A DNA stretch of 64,000 nt from Apostichopus japonicus. Its lineage: Eukaryota; Echinodermata; Holothuroidea; Aspidochirotida; Stichopodidae. Of the stretch, positions 1 through 13,609 are shown in pieces. Numbering within the stretch: position 1 is the first letter of the stretch; each line of letters opens with the position of its first letter. Location: contig NC_092573.1 of the NCBI RefSeq assembly GCF_037975245.1, positions 16,482,265 to 16,546,264 of the forward strand. The letters run 5' to 3'. The notes beneath the pieces are model-generated. The model saw only the letters and a program-made list of their open reading frames with translations. It did not search any database and had not been told where the DNA came from. The translations under genes and the position numbers were made by a program.

Positions 1-2477
1 GGCACATCGATCTTCAAACCACCAAGAATTAATTATATGAGCTTTGAACGTGCTTACCTCTGGACATTCATGTAAACAATATAGTCATTCAAACATTCAT
101 TAGTTCTGATATGGGTATAGACATTGTAAGCTATGGCAATTTCATAATTGCAAAATAGGAACATATATTGTATTAAACTTAAATTTGACCACTGAAGATT
201 TAGCCACGGGAATATCCCTTTAACATTTAAAACACGTTTGCGATCTTTCTTCGGCAATTTGGTTAAGCACACAAATTTGGCCAAAGTTTGAGCCTTTCAC
301 CATGACCATGTGACCATTTGACCTTTGGCATTCTAACTACTTCATGCAATGTACAATTCAATGTCATGTATCCTGCAAGTGTTTTGGGGCTAAAGAAATT
401 TTACTTTTGGTATGCACGTCATGGCCAAATGCTGTTTTCTTGGTTATTAGACCGTTCAACTTTGATCTTGACCTATGATTTCATAAGTCACCGAGGTTCT
501 ACATCTCAGGCCCAAGCAAGTATGCACAACACGTTTTAAGTCCACCGGCCTTATGGTTTAGGACTAATAATAGTATTTCTCGAAACACTTCTTCATACAG
601 ATTTGGCCAGGTTTGACCTTTTGTTCTCATTTGATCGCGTGACCATTGGCGTTGGTGTTTGTTACATCTGCACATTTATTTTGTGTCAAAAACTCCTCCT
701 TAATGGCGTAGATCATATTCTTCAACCTTGGTAGGAAGGTGCCCCATGGTGATAACTTGTATCTCGCAGACTTTCAGAACGTGAAGTGTAAAGGTCAGAG
801 GTCAAAACGATCAAATGTGAAGTAATGTGTCAATAATTCCAAGGAAACACTTAATCTGCAACCTTCGCAGATATATTGCGAATTTTAAGTGTAATAAAAA
901 CTGCAGATTACAAAGGTAACTGATGTCCAGGTCACGTTATCAAAGATCAAATGTTTCATTTCAATGAAAATGGGTCACAACTTTTAAAGGGCAAGGCCGA
1001 ATTCTCGCAAATTGCCAGACCAAAAGGTCAATGGATAAGGACAAATTTGTGTATAAAGCCGATTATTTTATACCCATTTTGCTTAGACTTCAGTCGCCAT
1101 TGTAACTGAGTAATTTGATAATACTCAACCTATGAAGCTTGCACACCTAGTCAACATGTTCCCTTGTATTAATAGTCAACTTTCGCTTTATTTCAAACAT
1201 TTACCTCTGGGCTTCAATTTGAAGGTCTTTAAGACCCAATAAGTACCTATAATGAAATACCTTTCTACCAACTTTGAATAATATCGATCGAGAGATGTAG
1301 AAGTTTACATACATAAGTACTAAATTTACATATTTGATCTATAACCTCAGTTACATTGTCAATTCAATGTCCCCCTTGAAGTTATAGCAGACATTGCTTT
1401 TTGCATAGTTTGAACTTTGACTTCTGACATTTAACCTTTCATTCTGAAGGTCTGCGAGTCACAAGTTGCCAGCATGAGCACCATTCTTCCAGATTTGGCC
1501 CATCCGAGTAGGTTTGTATACAAATTGCATTACAATTATAAACTTAACCTTTGACCAGATATTTGTGACCGCAGTTACTATAAATAGTGACCACTTACTG
1601 AGTATTGGCATTCCCATTACACTGTGAATACTGCTCTTTCCAATTGCATTAATAGAAGAAGAAACTTTTCGCTTCATTCAAACTTTGACACCTGACATTT
1701 CATTTGAATGTCTTAAAGTCATATAAAACCCTATCACGGGGCATCTTTCCTAACAAATTTGAAGGTCGTTGGTTGGTGGAATAATTAAGGAGCTTTTTAC
1801 AAGTATTGAGACTAAACTTATACTTTTGAGTTCATTGAGCATGGTAACCATATTTGTTGATATTACTCGGCATACACATTGTAACCTGATGGTTGTTTGT
1901 TGATGTACCGGTATGCAAATCCCTGGATTGCCCGCTTGTTATAGTATTAACGTTCATTTCACATTAATCAAAAGTAGAGCGCCAATATGTTCAAAACTAA
2001 TGTGCATATTCTTCTTTTTGGTCTTCGGCATGCCAGTATCAAAATATGACACACTCATATGCAACTCGTTATAGTAATATCATGCCACAATATGCTGATA
2101 TAGAAATCAACATGCCATATAATACTGGACATCTCCGTAGGATACTCATAGTCCAACATCAATGCAATATACCTCAAGAGTACCTTTTCCCGGGAACCCC
2201 CTTTAGTCAGACTACATTCCCTTCTCATTATGACCTGTTTATATTTGTAGCCGGGCAGGCAAGGTCTTCCAGTTGTCGGAAGTAGATGGAATCGCAGTCC
2301 GTTGAACAGTGTTGCTATGGTAACCACGTACCCACTTCCATCTTGATATACTCATGTACGTTTCGATGCACCATTCCTGGTTCGGTATATGGAACTGCTG
2401 GCACTCCAGAGCTCCATAGTAATAATAACATTAATAATAAAACTTTCAGCCAAATATCAAATATAATTATGTATGTA

Positions 2478-2478
<1 letters not shown>
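1..2478. other. Non-coding; diverged interspersed repeat remnants
   Basis: I see no gene here. Motifs of the type TTTGACCTTTGACC recur. A block with a GGTCTTTAAGACC-like core followed by a CTTTCTACCAACTTTGAA-like stretch occurs near 1205-1300 and again, diverged, near 1693-1790, which suggests old copies of one interspersed repeat. Open frames in this stretch are short and show no recognisable domain. Confidence 0.5.

Positions 2479-2522
<44 letters not shown>
2479..2522. repeat. (TA)n microsatellite
   Basis: Nearly pure alternating TA for about 42 bases. The Tyr/Ile-rich frames read through it on both strands are artefacts of the repeat. Confidence 0.95.
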
Positions 2523-2530
<8 letters not shown>

Positions 2531-4528
2531 CACATTGAACATACTTATATATGTATGTATTTATTTATCTATATATCTAATATGATACTTTTCATATTAC
2601 TTTCTGCTTCGACAAACTCACATAAACTTTGGTAGCATTATTATTTTTATATTATACTTATATCAGTTTAACATGTTCATCTCAGTTTGGGTATATTCAT
2701 GTAGTTGTGATCAACAGAGATCTAAGTTAGATAGAGCCATTTAATTGCAAGACTAAAGTTTGAAGGTCAGCCTAACCATGTGTAACAGGAGGTTGTATAT
2801 GTTACGCATACATTCATATGAATTGTTGTTGCTTATGTAGATGTAGGCGCGTTAGTTACTCTTACTAGTTTTGGGCTGGTGGTTATTATGCAATATGAGG
2901 AAATCACCGACATTGAGTGGTTGTCAGCTTTGAGGCGGTCATCGGGAATGGGGGATTATCCCGTTTTATTCCTTCCGGTTGGGTTCTTTACCGTTTATTT
3001 TTTCTTTGTTATTCTGAGAGTTTAGTACTTATATTCTGAATACCGTAATTAATTTACAAAGATTTATGTTGTCTCCATTTAAGTTTGGGTGATTACCCGA
3101 CGGTGTTGACGGTGATGCAGTATATTTCGTCTCTGTACATATTGTCCATAGGACAGTTTATCCTGGATTTTCAGTATATTGGTCTCCCGAACCTCTAACA
3201 GTAGGCCTGCTGATATATAATGTCTCCCGCACAATATGCTTAAAAGAAGGAGGACATCACTGAACAGTCTCATATCCAATGACAAAGTATCCCCATGCCA
3301 ATGCTAGAGACACAGCGTTAAAAATAGTAAAACATGCATATAATGGACTGCATCTGTATAATTATCAAATGTGATGCACTTCCGTATGACTTGGACATTC
3401 CGTGTCACAACTCAATATTGAGAAATTTGCTGAAAATGTTCAGCAAATCATCGATATCTAAAAAGAAAATATATCCACGAGAGTACTGATAAGGCAGAGT
3501 CAGTCTTTCATATTAGTGGCTAATGGGAAGCTGAAATACATTAATGGGAGAACGGTTATTTCAGATAAGGCTTCGCAACAGGCGAAAAAAAGAGGCCCTC
3601 CAATTTGACATTAGTGGTAAGTGGCTATGCAAGCGTCTCCTGTCCTACATAGGTTATATTAAACGTTATACTAAAGTTAGTATAAATGTGTAGGCCTGTG
3701 CTGTATTACCTTTACTCAGTACTAGTCTATAATAACCTGTCAGGGAAGCATTTGGGCTCAACTACCCCATAGTTGCATCGAATGGTAAAATAATGCACAT
3801 TATAGACTAGACCTAGCCATGGGCCTATATAGTATGAAGTCTAGGTCTACAACGTCTAGACAACTTAACTTTAGTTGATGCATTTTCCCGGACTTCAGAA
3901 AAAGGAAAGACCGCAAAAGAAGAATTTGTCCAATTTTCACCACATTAGTGTGGTGTTACTTTAATGAGAATATCAGTGTTAAAGGGAGAAAAGAAGTTGA
4001 TCTAACGAACTTAGCACGTTGAATTTATCGCAGAAATGATGGCTTAGATGAAATGAAACACAATAGCTTTCCCACGAATTGCTACATATGGTAAAAGCCA
4101 TTGCGATTTCCTGATTGTCAAATAACGTACCACACCATATTAACGTATAGTCTAATCGCTCTAATTACAGAATGGATATCTATACTAGACAATTTTCTAT
4201 TTAACGCAAAGGGACCATCATGTATGATCTCCATATCTCACCGATGTGATGTCAGCTCCTTTAAATATATAATAATACGAAACTGAATGTGGTGACTGTT
4301 GCGGATATTGGTGATAGTATTAGGAAATGACAATATCATTATCAAAGTATACAGATGATGGGTTAAACAGGTGCGGTTACATAATTGTTAATATGATAGC
4401 GGTGCCAAATTAAGCAATAGTTGTATGAAATGTTGTCTATTACAGACAGGCGTCGCATTGACCTACTGTGTAAGTAAATGGAAGCATTAACTAGCATAGA
4501 ATATATACAGCGAAGCTTGCATGTGTAC
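2523..4528. other. Non-coding stretch, nothing recognised
   Basis: No exon-like frame with a recognisable motif and no repeat boundary that I can define. Short open frames on both strands have no conserved features. Confidence 0.4.

Positions 4529-4599
<71 letters not shown>
4529..4599. repeat. (TA)n microsatellite
   Basis: About 70 bases of uninterrupted TA dinucleotides. Confidence 0.97.
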
Positions 4600-4602
<3 letters not shown>

Positions 4603-4819
4603 GACAAATAAGGAGTACTGTTTTAGAAAATAACTCCCTTATTTGTGTACCTTTTCGAACTATTGCATTATTACCGGTTTAAGCAGCAAGCAAGCAACAA
4701 ATGTGTTCAGTTACCCGTTTGTATATCATTTCTGCTGACATGGTCTTGTTTTATATGAGTTCCTTTTGACTTGACATAAGTTAACGATGTAAGAGCTACT
4801 GCCTTTTCACGTGCACATG

Positions 4820-5060
4820 TGTTAAGCCGCAAAATGTAATAATTGACGCAAAATGCAAACTTAACCAGATATGTAATAACTTTTGACGCAAAATGTAAGA
4901 CCTTTTGACGGAAAATCTAATAACTATTGACGGAAAATGTTATAATCCTTTAGCGAGTTACGTAATCAATTTTTAACGCAAAATTGAGTAAAAAAAATGA
5001 ACGAGAAATATCTAGTAAGAGTATAAGAGTAATAACGCAAAATGTAATAATCTGTGAACA
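4820..5060. repeat. AT-rich minisatellite with GACGCAAAATGTAATAA core
   Basis: The core word (T)GACG(C/G)AAAATGTAATAA recurs about six to eight times at irregular spacing of about 25-40 bases. It is diverged and tandem-like. The following stretch to about 6209 holds no gene that I can see. Confidence 0.65.
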
Positions 5061-6209
5061 CCAAGACAACCGCAATGTATTCTCTGAAAATTAACTGGAA
5101 TTAACATAAATACAAATGGTGTAACTAAAGTGTTGGTATTGTGTGTTGGTGGTACAACTGGAATTAAGATACGGATGGTTTCACGAAGAAATGGCTTGTT
5201 ACCGTCAAATGAGAGATGGCAGATGTATTAACGAGGAAATGGTTTGCATTCGTTGGCGTTAAGGGAGAGGTGGTAAATGATGGGCTTAGACCGGCGCTAA
5301 GGGGGGATGAGGTTAAGGTCAACAGGTGGACAGTACGTAGCCTATGTGAGACACCCTTCCCTCAAGGAAACATTTAAAACCAGTTAAAAATAGAGGGGGA
5401 AAGATAGAGAAAATGTGCCAGTTCTTTTCGGCTCCTTAAATCAAATCCTTTAATCCACTGTGGGATGGCCCAAAGGATTGGAGAATGTACACGGTACGTT
5501 TAACGGGGTTTTGTTGAATATAGAATCGCCATAATAGGCAACTTCAAGGTGAGGACAGCTGTCTTTTGCTTCGCGATTTAAAATGTCATGCAACCCCCAC
5601 CCCCATTACATGCGTATACTTTTATGACGTTCACCAAAATTGATTACCTTGTTGAGATACCGGAAGTACGAACCCTGATACGATCCAGCATTAGCTAGGT
5701 GAGTTAGCCTTACCAATGGTAGTACACATTCGATATATTCCACCTATCACAACATCCTTTTGTTTTATTTTTCAACAGAAAGTTGAAGCATTTTTCTCCC
5801 CATTTTTGCGCTTTTAACGAAGAAATGTTACTAAGAACATGCTATTCCCAGGTAAAAACTCAGGTTTTCAAATATGGAAATCTGCGCCGACATAATAATA
5901 CCCCACGCCTGTTGCTATTTGTAATTGGATATGACTTGGCCTACGTGGATTTTATGTGAGCGGTGATTTTTGTCTTTGTTTTTGTTGAAATGTGTTCGGA
6001 GAAGCTTAATTGTAATATTTTTGTACAGCGTCAGAAGTTAGGCGTCGTTTTATGAGACGAAATAATTTCTTAGATTGTATCGTATGCTGGCATAAACGGA
6101 GCGCCACACACCACTATCTAACATAGACTGAAGGAAAGACATCAATCGTACAAACGTTTTCAGTATAGGCCTATAAGCATACATGCTAATTCCCTGAAAA
6201 AAATAACTA

Positions 6210-6645
6210 TTTTTAACCATGTGTATCGATTTCGCTGGTCACTGCAAAAATATTATGTACGACTTCCTCACAATGAAAAAGTCAGGTGTTCTCTGGAATA
6301 AGTCACTCAAGATTTTCACAATTTCATCCCTGGTGACTCCAACTGACCTCTATAAAACACAACATGGATCTCGAACTCAATGTGTCACAACTACATACAA
6401 AATATGAGAGTGGTCCAAGCTTTTCTTCTTGAGATATCGTTTTTACAAGGTTTTTCATAATTTGACCCCTGGTGACCCCAAATGATCTTTGACCTCCTTT
6501 AAATACAAGAGGCTTCTTCAACGTAATGTAATATTAGTACACACCAGACATGAGATTGGTCCAAGCTTACCTTCTTGAGATATCGTATTTACCAGCGAGG
6601 CGTCACACACATACCCACCCACACTCATCCGCCTGCATTACTACA
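6210..6645 (+). repeat. Dispersed repeat copy (GATATCG / CATCCGCC type)
   Basis: It contains words such as TGGTCCAAGCTT, CTTGAGATATCG and GCGTCACACACA. The same words recur in this orientation near 48070-48375 and in reverse complement near 10263-10570. It therefore belongs to the same interspersed family as the unique arms attached to the 94-bp satellite arrays. No coding capacity is seen. Confidence 0.7.
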
Positions 6646-6818
6646 AAGGTTACGATTATTTTCGAAGTCAAGTATGTAAGAAATGGCATGTAATATAAGG
6701 TCAGGTGGTAAGGCGTTGCGATAACCAAACTAGGTATAAAATCAGGTTTACTCGCCCCATTTCCGGGAAATAGAAAGTAGAGACGTGGTTTTCTGTCAGT
6801 AACGTAACTAGTTCAACA

Positions 6819-7334
6819 ATGAAGAAAGAAGGTGAAAGAGGAAATAGGCATTCCAATGAAGAGGTTGGATATCAACAGTTTCAGAAGAGCACCATACAAG
6901 AACGAGAAGAAGGATTCCTTTTGGATGGCCTAAACTCTTCGTTATTTCCCAAAACCCTCCAGGTGACGGCAACTGTCAGCTCTCTCACAACCCTCCATGT
7001 GCCAGCAATTGCCAGTTCTCTCGCACAACCCTCCAGGTGCCAGCAACTGTCAGTTCTCTCGCACAACCCTCCAGGTGCCAGCAACTATCAGTTCTCTCGC
7101 ACAACCCTCCAGGTGCCAGCAACTTCCAGTTCTCTCGCACAACCCTCCATGTGCCAGCAACTGTCAGTTCTCTCGTACAACCCTTCAGGTGCCAGCAACT
7201 GTCAGTTCCCTCGCACAACCCTCCATGTGTCAGCAACTGTCAGTTCTCTCGCACAACCCTCCAGGTGCCAGCAACTGTCTGTTTTCTGTGATATGCGAAT
7301 GCATTCGTGGTATTGGTTAGTACATATCGGCTAA
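6819..7334 (+). other. Open frame over a 38-bp minisatellite
   Basis: A 171-codon frame starts at an ATG with a charged first part (about 35 residues rich in Lys, Glu and Arg) and then runs through a 38-bp tandem repeat at about 6960-7290. The repeat is about 8.7 units, with core TCTCGCACAACCCTCCAGGT. Because 38 is not a multiple of three, the frame rotates each unit, and three plus frames and two minus frames stay open. The length is therefore a property of the repeat rather than evidence of selection on a protein. The first 45 codons could be an exon, but I recognise nothing in them. Confidence 0.45.
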
Positions 7335-7578
7335 AACTGTCAGAGAAGACATACTTGAATATCAGGTAAATCACCCGCATTATCAAAAGTTCCCTGACCT
7401 TTCACTGGTCCTCATATGTCCTCGGCATGGCACAATGTGGCACTTACGGGGATCACATTACTCTCCAAGCTTCCGCAGACGTTTATAATGTAGAATTTGT
7501 AGTAATTTCCTCACTTGGTCCTCACTGTCTATAGTTGTTATTTTACCAAGACTGTCAGTAACTTTACTCAGCTTTATA

Positions 7579-7956
7579 ATGATGGCGCTGGAGACCACTA
7601 TGTTGGTCTACGGAGGAATATACCAAGACCAAATAACACTGAACTTTAATCTACCCAGAAATCAACTACCATTTACATCTAGATCACCAAATTTCGAACA
7701 ACCACCATTGGCGTCTACCTCAACTGATATCGACCAACTACCCTCTACACCTACCCCACACGATATCTACCAACCACCATTGGCATCTACTTCATCACAT
7801 CCACGCCGCCTGTTAAACGATGATGTGTTAGAAATAATAATTACCCATACCCTTGAAATGTACCTTTCTACGCGACAGCCCCTTTGGCTGCCGTCGCGAT
7901 ACTTCAGGACACTGTGGACAGACATCCTCTCCCCATCAGATACATTCCAGAAATGA
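7579..7956 (+). other. Unrecognised 125-codon open frame
   Basis: An ATG-started frame outside any obvious repeat. It has a Pro/Ser/Thr-rich middle (two related blocks around QPPLASTS) and a C-terminal part that looks amphipathic and aromatic (WLPSRYFRTLW). No domain is recognised. It may be a single exon or a chance frame. No clear splice sites or promoter are evident. Confidence 0.2.
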
Positions 7957-8469
7957 CCTCTCTGGAAATTTTCAACAAAAAGTAAGCGTCAGAAAAGTAA
8001 AAAACATCAAAGGAAAGAGGAGTGTCGTAGTCATACAGTTGCGCAGATTGATAAATCATGTAAATGGTCTTACGCTTGGCTTAGCGTTACATAGTAACTT
8101 ATGTCAAGTCGAAAGGAAGTGATTTGATACAATTTGCAACATATAAAATAATGGGAAATAAGTGAAATGTACCACTTGGGGCGACAGGGTCCACGAATAT
8201 AGGCTTTATTTTCATGATGTGAAGACCATAACAAGTCCCAAACATGAACTGTATGTCTACATTTAATACAGTATAGTGTCAACGTGAATGTATTTATTAG
8301 CGCTGTATGTAGACAGCATGACGTACACGTACTAAGTGTTATGCTAATTCCAAACGTCTTTCCCAATGCTTAATTATGAAACTACTAGTCACTAAAACAG
8401 GTTAAGATACCCTTAATACCAGTATGTATATGAGTGACTTACGTCATCATCTTATACCCCACAACTTGT

Positions 8470-8472
<3 letters not shown>

Positions 8473-8544
<72 letters not shown>
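8473..8544. repeat. (TA)n microsatellite
   Basis: About 70 bases of pure TA. Confidence 0.97.
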
Positions 8545-8548
<4 letters not shown>

Positions 8549-10262
8549 TTATATATTAAACATCGATGTGACAATTTATTTCCTCTGTATTCGAGTATGC
8601 AACACAAGACTTCATATAATGTCATGCAATACAATTTAACTAATGTACAGCAGAAGCAGCTGAATACTTTGTTTGACTTTGCATGAGAAGTTGGCTATAA
8701 ACATGTGACATAATAGATTGTCTAAGTAAAACTAATCAATTAATGTTTACAAACAGAGGTTTCCGAAGTAGACGGTGCAAATATTAGTTTTTGAGTGAGT
8801 TCTTTATTATAAACTTAACGGTAAAAGGGTATTAAAGCTGACTTCTTTTTTTAAAATCTGAATTGCATCTGCTAGTATAATCTATATCTTAACAAAACCT
8901 TCTTACTAGTATATTTGATAAAAAGCCTTTTCACATGTTTCATTGAAACAAGTGTACTCTATAGCTACTGAAATTTAGTCTGATCTAAAATTCTGCAAAT
9001 GTTAGAACACAGCCTTGTTCTTTGCTGTTTGAAATTAATCAGGTCAATATTAGCTGTATACATAATATTATCTAATAGTGACCTGCAATATTAGCGGTAT
9101 ACATAATGTCAATATTGCCTGACTGTTATGACTTGATGACTTGTACACCTTCTATTTCTTCTGAGAGACATATTCAAATACAAACAACAAAAGTTTCTTA
9201 ACTTTCCTGCAAATATAAAAAACAACTGCTTAAAAAGACTGGGATGTTTTGAAGTTCAGTATGTAACCGTACTTGTATCAGCATGTAAGATATGAAGATT
9301 TCATGAGCATGCAGCCTGTTTATCAGTCTACATTCATAGTGCATTGAATAAATAAAGAGTAAAAAATATACATCATGAACAAGCGGTGTCAAATGGTGTT
9401 GTGTTGAAACCTCTCATGTTTCTTTGAAAATGTTCTTATTAACATTTTAAAGGAACATACACATAAGCTTGATTTATGCATTCTTACACTTTGCATGTTT
9501 AGATGTATACCGATGTCTGAATTTACATTATTAAAGATTAAAAAGAGCAAAAAAATAAAACATAAATAAAAGAGAAACTGATTGGTTCAACTCCTGTCTT
9601 GATAGCTTGTTCCCTTCCTGTGATAAAGAAAATATTGAAATTAATTCATTTCATAAGTATCTTTCACAATAATATGGGATGTCACACTTGAACAACACAT
9701 TAAATGGTCTATTTTGCATTAAATTGTCTGTGTGCATAAACGATACATTAAATTGTCTTTGTGCAAATTAGGGGCCTATCACATATAGCATCAGTGTTTA
9801 GTGTTTCCATGCTTTGTGTTATACACTTCACATTTCAGTAGTCATTTACTTGTTGTATTTGGCAGAGAGGCATATCTCAGAGAATTTTTGGTCAGAGAGG
9901 GCCTGGTGTTCCTGACCAGAGAGAGCATTGGTTGTTCAAAAGAAGAAGCAAGGGTTTTGCTGAACGTTTTAGTAAATGGGTACCTTGCCTTGGTGCCATA
10001 TACACACAGCGGTAGCAACAAATTATGTTATCATTTCCATGTTTTTGGTTTTGATACTTGCATCATCGCAACTTATCCAGTCAAGCCAGACATTTGGCAT
10101 ATGCATGCGTACCGTGACGCTTCACCTGGCTTAATGCCAAATTAAAAAGCCGTGAATTTTCGGCTGAATGAATTTGACATATTGGCATATAACTGGCATA
10201 CAATGCTAGTGTGATTGGTTATTTTCATTTTTGGTTAGATGATAATCTTAACCTATGTAGTC
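8545..10262. other. Non-coding stretch, nothing firm
   Basis: AT-rich sequence. A 114-codon open frame at 9801-10145 (+) has no recognisable motif and no defined exon boundaries, so I do not call it a gene. Confidence 0.4.
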
Positions 10263-11012
10263 ATGCAGGCGGATGAGTATGTGTGTGTGATGCCTTGCTT
10301 GTAAACACGATATGTCAAGAAGAGAAGCTTGGACCAATCTCATAATTCGTGTGTATAAGAACCACATTAAGTAGAAGATGGATTTGGTTTTAAAGGTCAA
10401 AGGTCATTTGGGGTCACTAGGAGTCCAATTATGAAAACGATATCTCAAGATGGGAAACTTGGTCCAATATCATATTTGGTATGTAGTTGTGACACGTTAA
10501 GTATAAGAAGCCTTTGGTTTTTGTGAAGGTTAAGGTCAGTTGGAGTCATCAGACATCAAATTGTGAAAATCTTGTTTTATAATCTACCGTATCTCCCACC
10601 GACCAGCCTATTAGATAACATGTGCGTTTCGCCTCATAAGATTAGGAGAGGCTGTTGGCAATTGGAAATTCGAACAAACTGCCTTCACCGCCGAACAAAC
10701 TGGCTTCACTGTGTCGCTACCTGCATACGTCGTTGCATACATCCATGTGTAGTGTGTAGTTTGTACATACAACGTTGCTATTGGAATGAAAGATCTCGTT
10801 GTGAATAATCGCTATTATATCTTTGCTTCCGTTGTTGAAGTTTTCCGTCGTATTTCGCAATTGTCGAGATTGAGTGTCAAATCAAAAATTCAGGTTTGGA
10901 TGTAGTTACGTTGGGGAAATGACCAGGCGCCGCTAAAGAAACTTAACTGTCACCTAGTTAGATTTTTATATATGACCAGTCTCAATGCGAATTAACCGTG
11001 TAAAATGGTTCG
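10263..11012 (-). repeat. Unique arm of satellite-bearing repeat, left inverted copy
   Basis: This stretch is the reverse complement of about 47725-48375 over most of its length. Shared blocks include ATCTACCG(T)TATCTCCCACC-like, ACCAGCCTATT(A/C)GATAACATG, GTATTTCGCAATTGTCGAGA and ACTTAACTGTCACCTAGTTA. It lies just outside the left 94-bp array, as the right copy lies just outside the right array. I infer two insertions of one composite repeat in opposite orientations. Confidence 0.85.
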
Positions 11013-11228
11013 CTATCTGCACGTGCTTATTGTTCGGGAAGTTTTCATGTACGGAGATTGTTCACAATATTCACGGAGCATTTATAAACATACAGCGAAA
11101 ACATCATTTAAATCTAATATTAACAATTTCTTAGAGGCGACGGTTTAAGCTTATTCAAAGTTTCGCGATATTAAAATTCAAAACAATAATGACACAAAAC
11201 CCCTTCGGGTTGATCTGCAGAAAACAGA

Positions 11229-12524
11229 TCATGATTATATGGGGATACATGAACGATGTAGAGATGACTGGAATGATGGGAATGATGCTGATGACGGATA
11301 TGAGAATGGTGGGCACTAAGTAGCATGATTATATGGGAATAAATGAACAATGTAGAGATGAATGGAATGATGGGGATGATGCTTATGACGGATATGGGAA
11401 TGGTGGGCACTAAGTAGCATGTTTATATGGGAATACATGAACAATGTAGAGATGACTGGAATGATGGGAATGATGCTGATGACGGATATGAGAATGGTGG
11501 GCACTAGGTAGCATGTTTATATGGGGATACATGAACAATGTAGAGATGACTGGAATGATGGGGATGATGCTGATGACGGATATGAGAATGGTGGGCACTA
11601 GGTAGCATGATTATATGGGAATACATGAACAATGTAGAGATGACTGGAATGATGGGGATGATGCTGAAGACGAATATGAGAATGGTGGGCACTAAGTAGC
11701 ATGGTTATATGGGAATACATAAACAATGTAGAGAAGACTGGAATGATGCGGATGATGCTGAAGACGAATATGAGAATGTTGGGCACTAAGTAGCATGGTT
11801 ATATGGGAATACATGAACAATGTAGAGAAGACTGGAATGATGGTGATAATGCTGATGTGAGAATGGTGGGCACTAGGTAGCATGATTATATGGGGATACA
11901 TGAACATTGTAGAGATGACTGGAATGATGGGAATGATGCTGGTGACGGATATGAGAATGGTTGGCACTAGGTAGCATGATTATATGGGAATACATGAACA
12001 ATGTAGATATGAATTGAATGATGGGGATGATGCTGGTGACGGATATCGGAATGGTGGGCACTAGCTGGCATGATTATATGGGAATACATGAACATTGTAC
12101 AGATGACTGGAATGATGGGAATGATGCTGGTGACGGATATGAGAATGGTGGGCACTAGGTAGCATGAGTATATGGGGATACATGAACATTGTAGAGATGA
12201 CTGGAATGGTGGGAATGATGCTGATGACGGATATGAGAATGGTGGGCACTAGGTAGCATGATTATATGGGGATACATGAACATTGTAGAGATGACTGGAA
12301 TGATGGAGATGATGCTGGTGACGGATATGGGAATGGTGGGCACTAGGTAGCATGATTATATGGGAATACATGAACATTGTAGAGATGACTGGAATGATGG
12401 GGATGATGCTGATGACGGATATGAGAATAGTGGGCACTAGGTAGCATGATTATATGGGAATACATAAACAATGTAGAGATGAATGAAATGATGGGGATGA
12501 TGCTGGTGACGGATATGGGAATGT
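11229..12524 (-). repeat. 94-bp satellite array, left (about 14 units)
   Basis: Tandem units of 94 bp, reverse complement of the array at 41.7-46.6 kb. Each unit contains ATGATTATATGGG, an ACATGAACA(A/T)TGTAGAGATGA-like block, repeated GATGATG words and a GTGGGCACTA(G/A)GTAGC-like block. Units differ by a few per cent and one is shortened (near 11850). Overlapping 62-codon frames arise because 94 is 3n+1 and are not genes. Confidence 0.97.
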
Positions 12525-13289
12525 CCTTTAGGGCATGACAAGAGAGGAATGAGGGATGGTAAAGAAAAGGGAAGGATGAGGTTGTACTGAAAAGGTAAGA
12601 GTGAATGGGTGGGGATATGTTGATAATTGGTGGGAGATGGTGGGGTAGGGTTGCAATATAGTGGGAAAGGGTGGGGAAAAGTTAGAGAAAAGATGTTTAT
12701 ACATATATATATATGTGTGTGTGTGTTGGTATATGTATTCAAGACATGAAATTTGGGATATTATGTCCGGCCGGACAGAATGTCCCGGTAAAAATATCCG
12801 ACCGGACACTTTGTAAAGATGAGGAAATGTCTTTTACTGCTATACGCCAACACTGCTGTTTACTGCTATACGCCAACACAACCCTTACTTTAACGCACTT
12901 TATAAAACTTCTCTCCCAAGAAATCAGCCGCGTTCCACGTGGGTCAATGGTTGCATACAAAATAACCTTTGTTACAGCTGGGCGTGCCATTAGTGAGGCA
13001 AGTAGAAAACAGTGTCCGAAAATTCCAAATTTCAACTGTGAATAAACCTAGCCTACTAAAAGTAACTGATGGAGCTACTCTGCAACCAAAGCACGAGAGG
13101 AAAACCAGGTTTAGCTTGATACTATAATCAAACTAAATTATATTACTTTTTCACAAGGGAGGACCAACCTACACAGTTTAAACCTGACATGCATGCATAA
13201 CCCCAAAAAGGTTTATTCCTTTCGCAGAAGAAAAGAATGATGACGTTGGGCATATCCTTAAAAACAAGTCTGCAGGGGTTGCCCTACAA
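12525..13289. other. Non-coding; purine-rich tract and CCGGCCGGACA palindromes
   Basis: A GGGAAAGGGTGGGG-type purine-rich tract (12530-12690), a short TA/TG repeat (12703-12726), then two inverted CCGG(C)CGGACA words (12766-12810). Frames on both strands around 12713-13045 are open but unrecognised and overlap each other. An inverted echo of the left words (CAGTGTCCGAAAATTCC) lies near 13010, suggesting a small foldback element of about 260 bp. Confidence 0.4.
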
Positions 13290-13609
13290 TTTATTTATTA
13301 TTTATTGAACATGAAAGGGTATACTCGGTTAGCGTAAAGCTAATCTCCCACAAAATACAAAAACTAAAAGTAAAATTAAAATTAAAATAATCATAATAAG
13401 AACAATAAGAATACAAATGTGAATAAAAAGATGGCAGTTGAAAGGAAAAAAATACATTCAAAGTTGACAACGGAATAAACTGTAACATGGAACAATCAAT
13501 GAAACGAAATTAAAAGCTTAAGAAATTAGTTAATGTTCTGGATAAAACTTTGAAAGGTATTGGCAATCTTACACTCCTTTGATAACTCGTTCCACTCCTT
13601 AGCAGCAAC
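13290..13609 (-). mobile_element. CR1-like non-LTR retrotransposon, 3' end (part)
   Basis: On the minus strand this continues the reverse-transcriptase remnant found at 14391-15027. Reading from 13609 downward, a frame resembling the C-terminal RT tail (AAKEWNELSKECK, then a Phe-Gln-Ser-Phe block) is followed by an untranslated part ending in an AATAAATAAT-type simple repeat at about 13290-13310, as expected for a CR1-like 3' end. The reading was cut by insertion of the MITE at 13610-14390. Confidence 0.6.

Noticed and set aside
2286-2585. Tyr/Ile-repeat open frames over TA runs (also near 8424 and 15173)
   Set aside because: Pure microsatellite translation.
11171-12437. The same frames on the minus strand in the left array
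   Set aside because: Same reason; mirror image of the right array.
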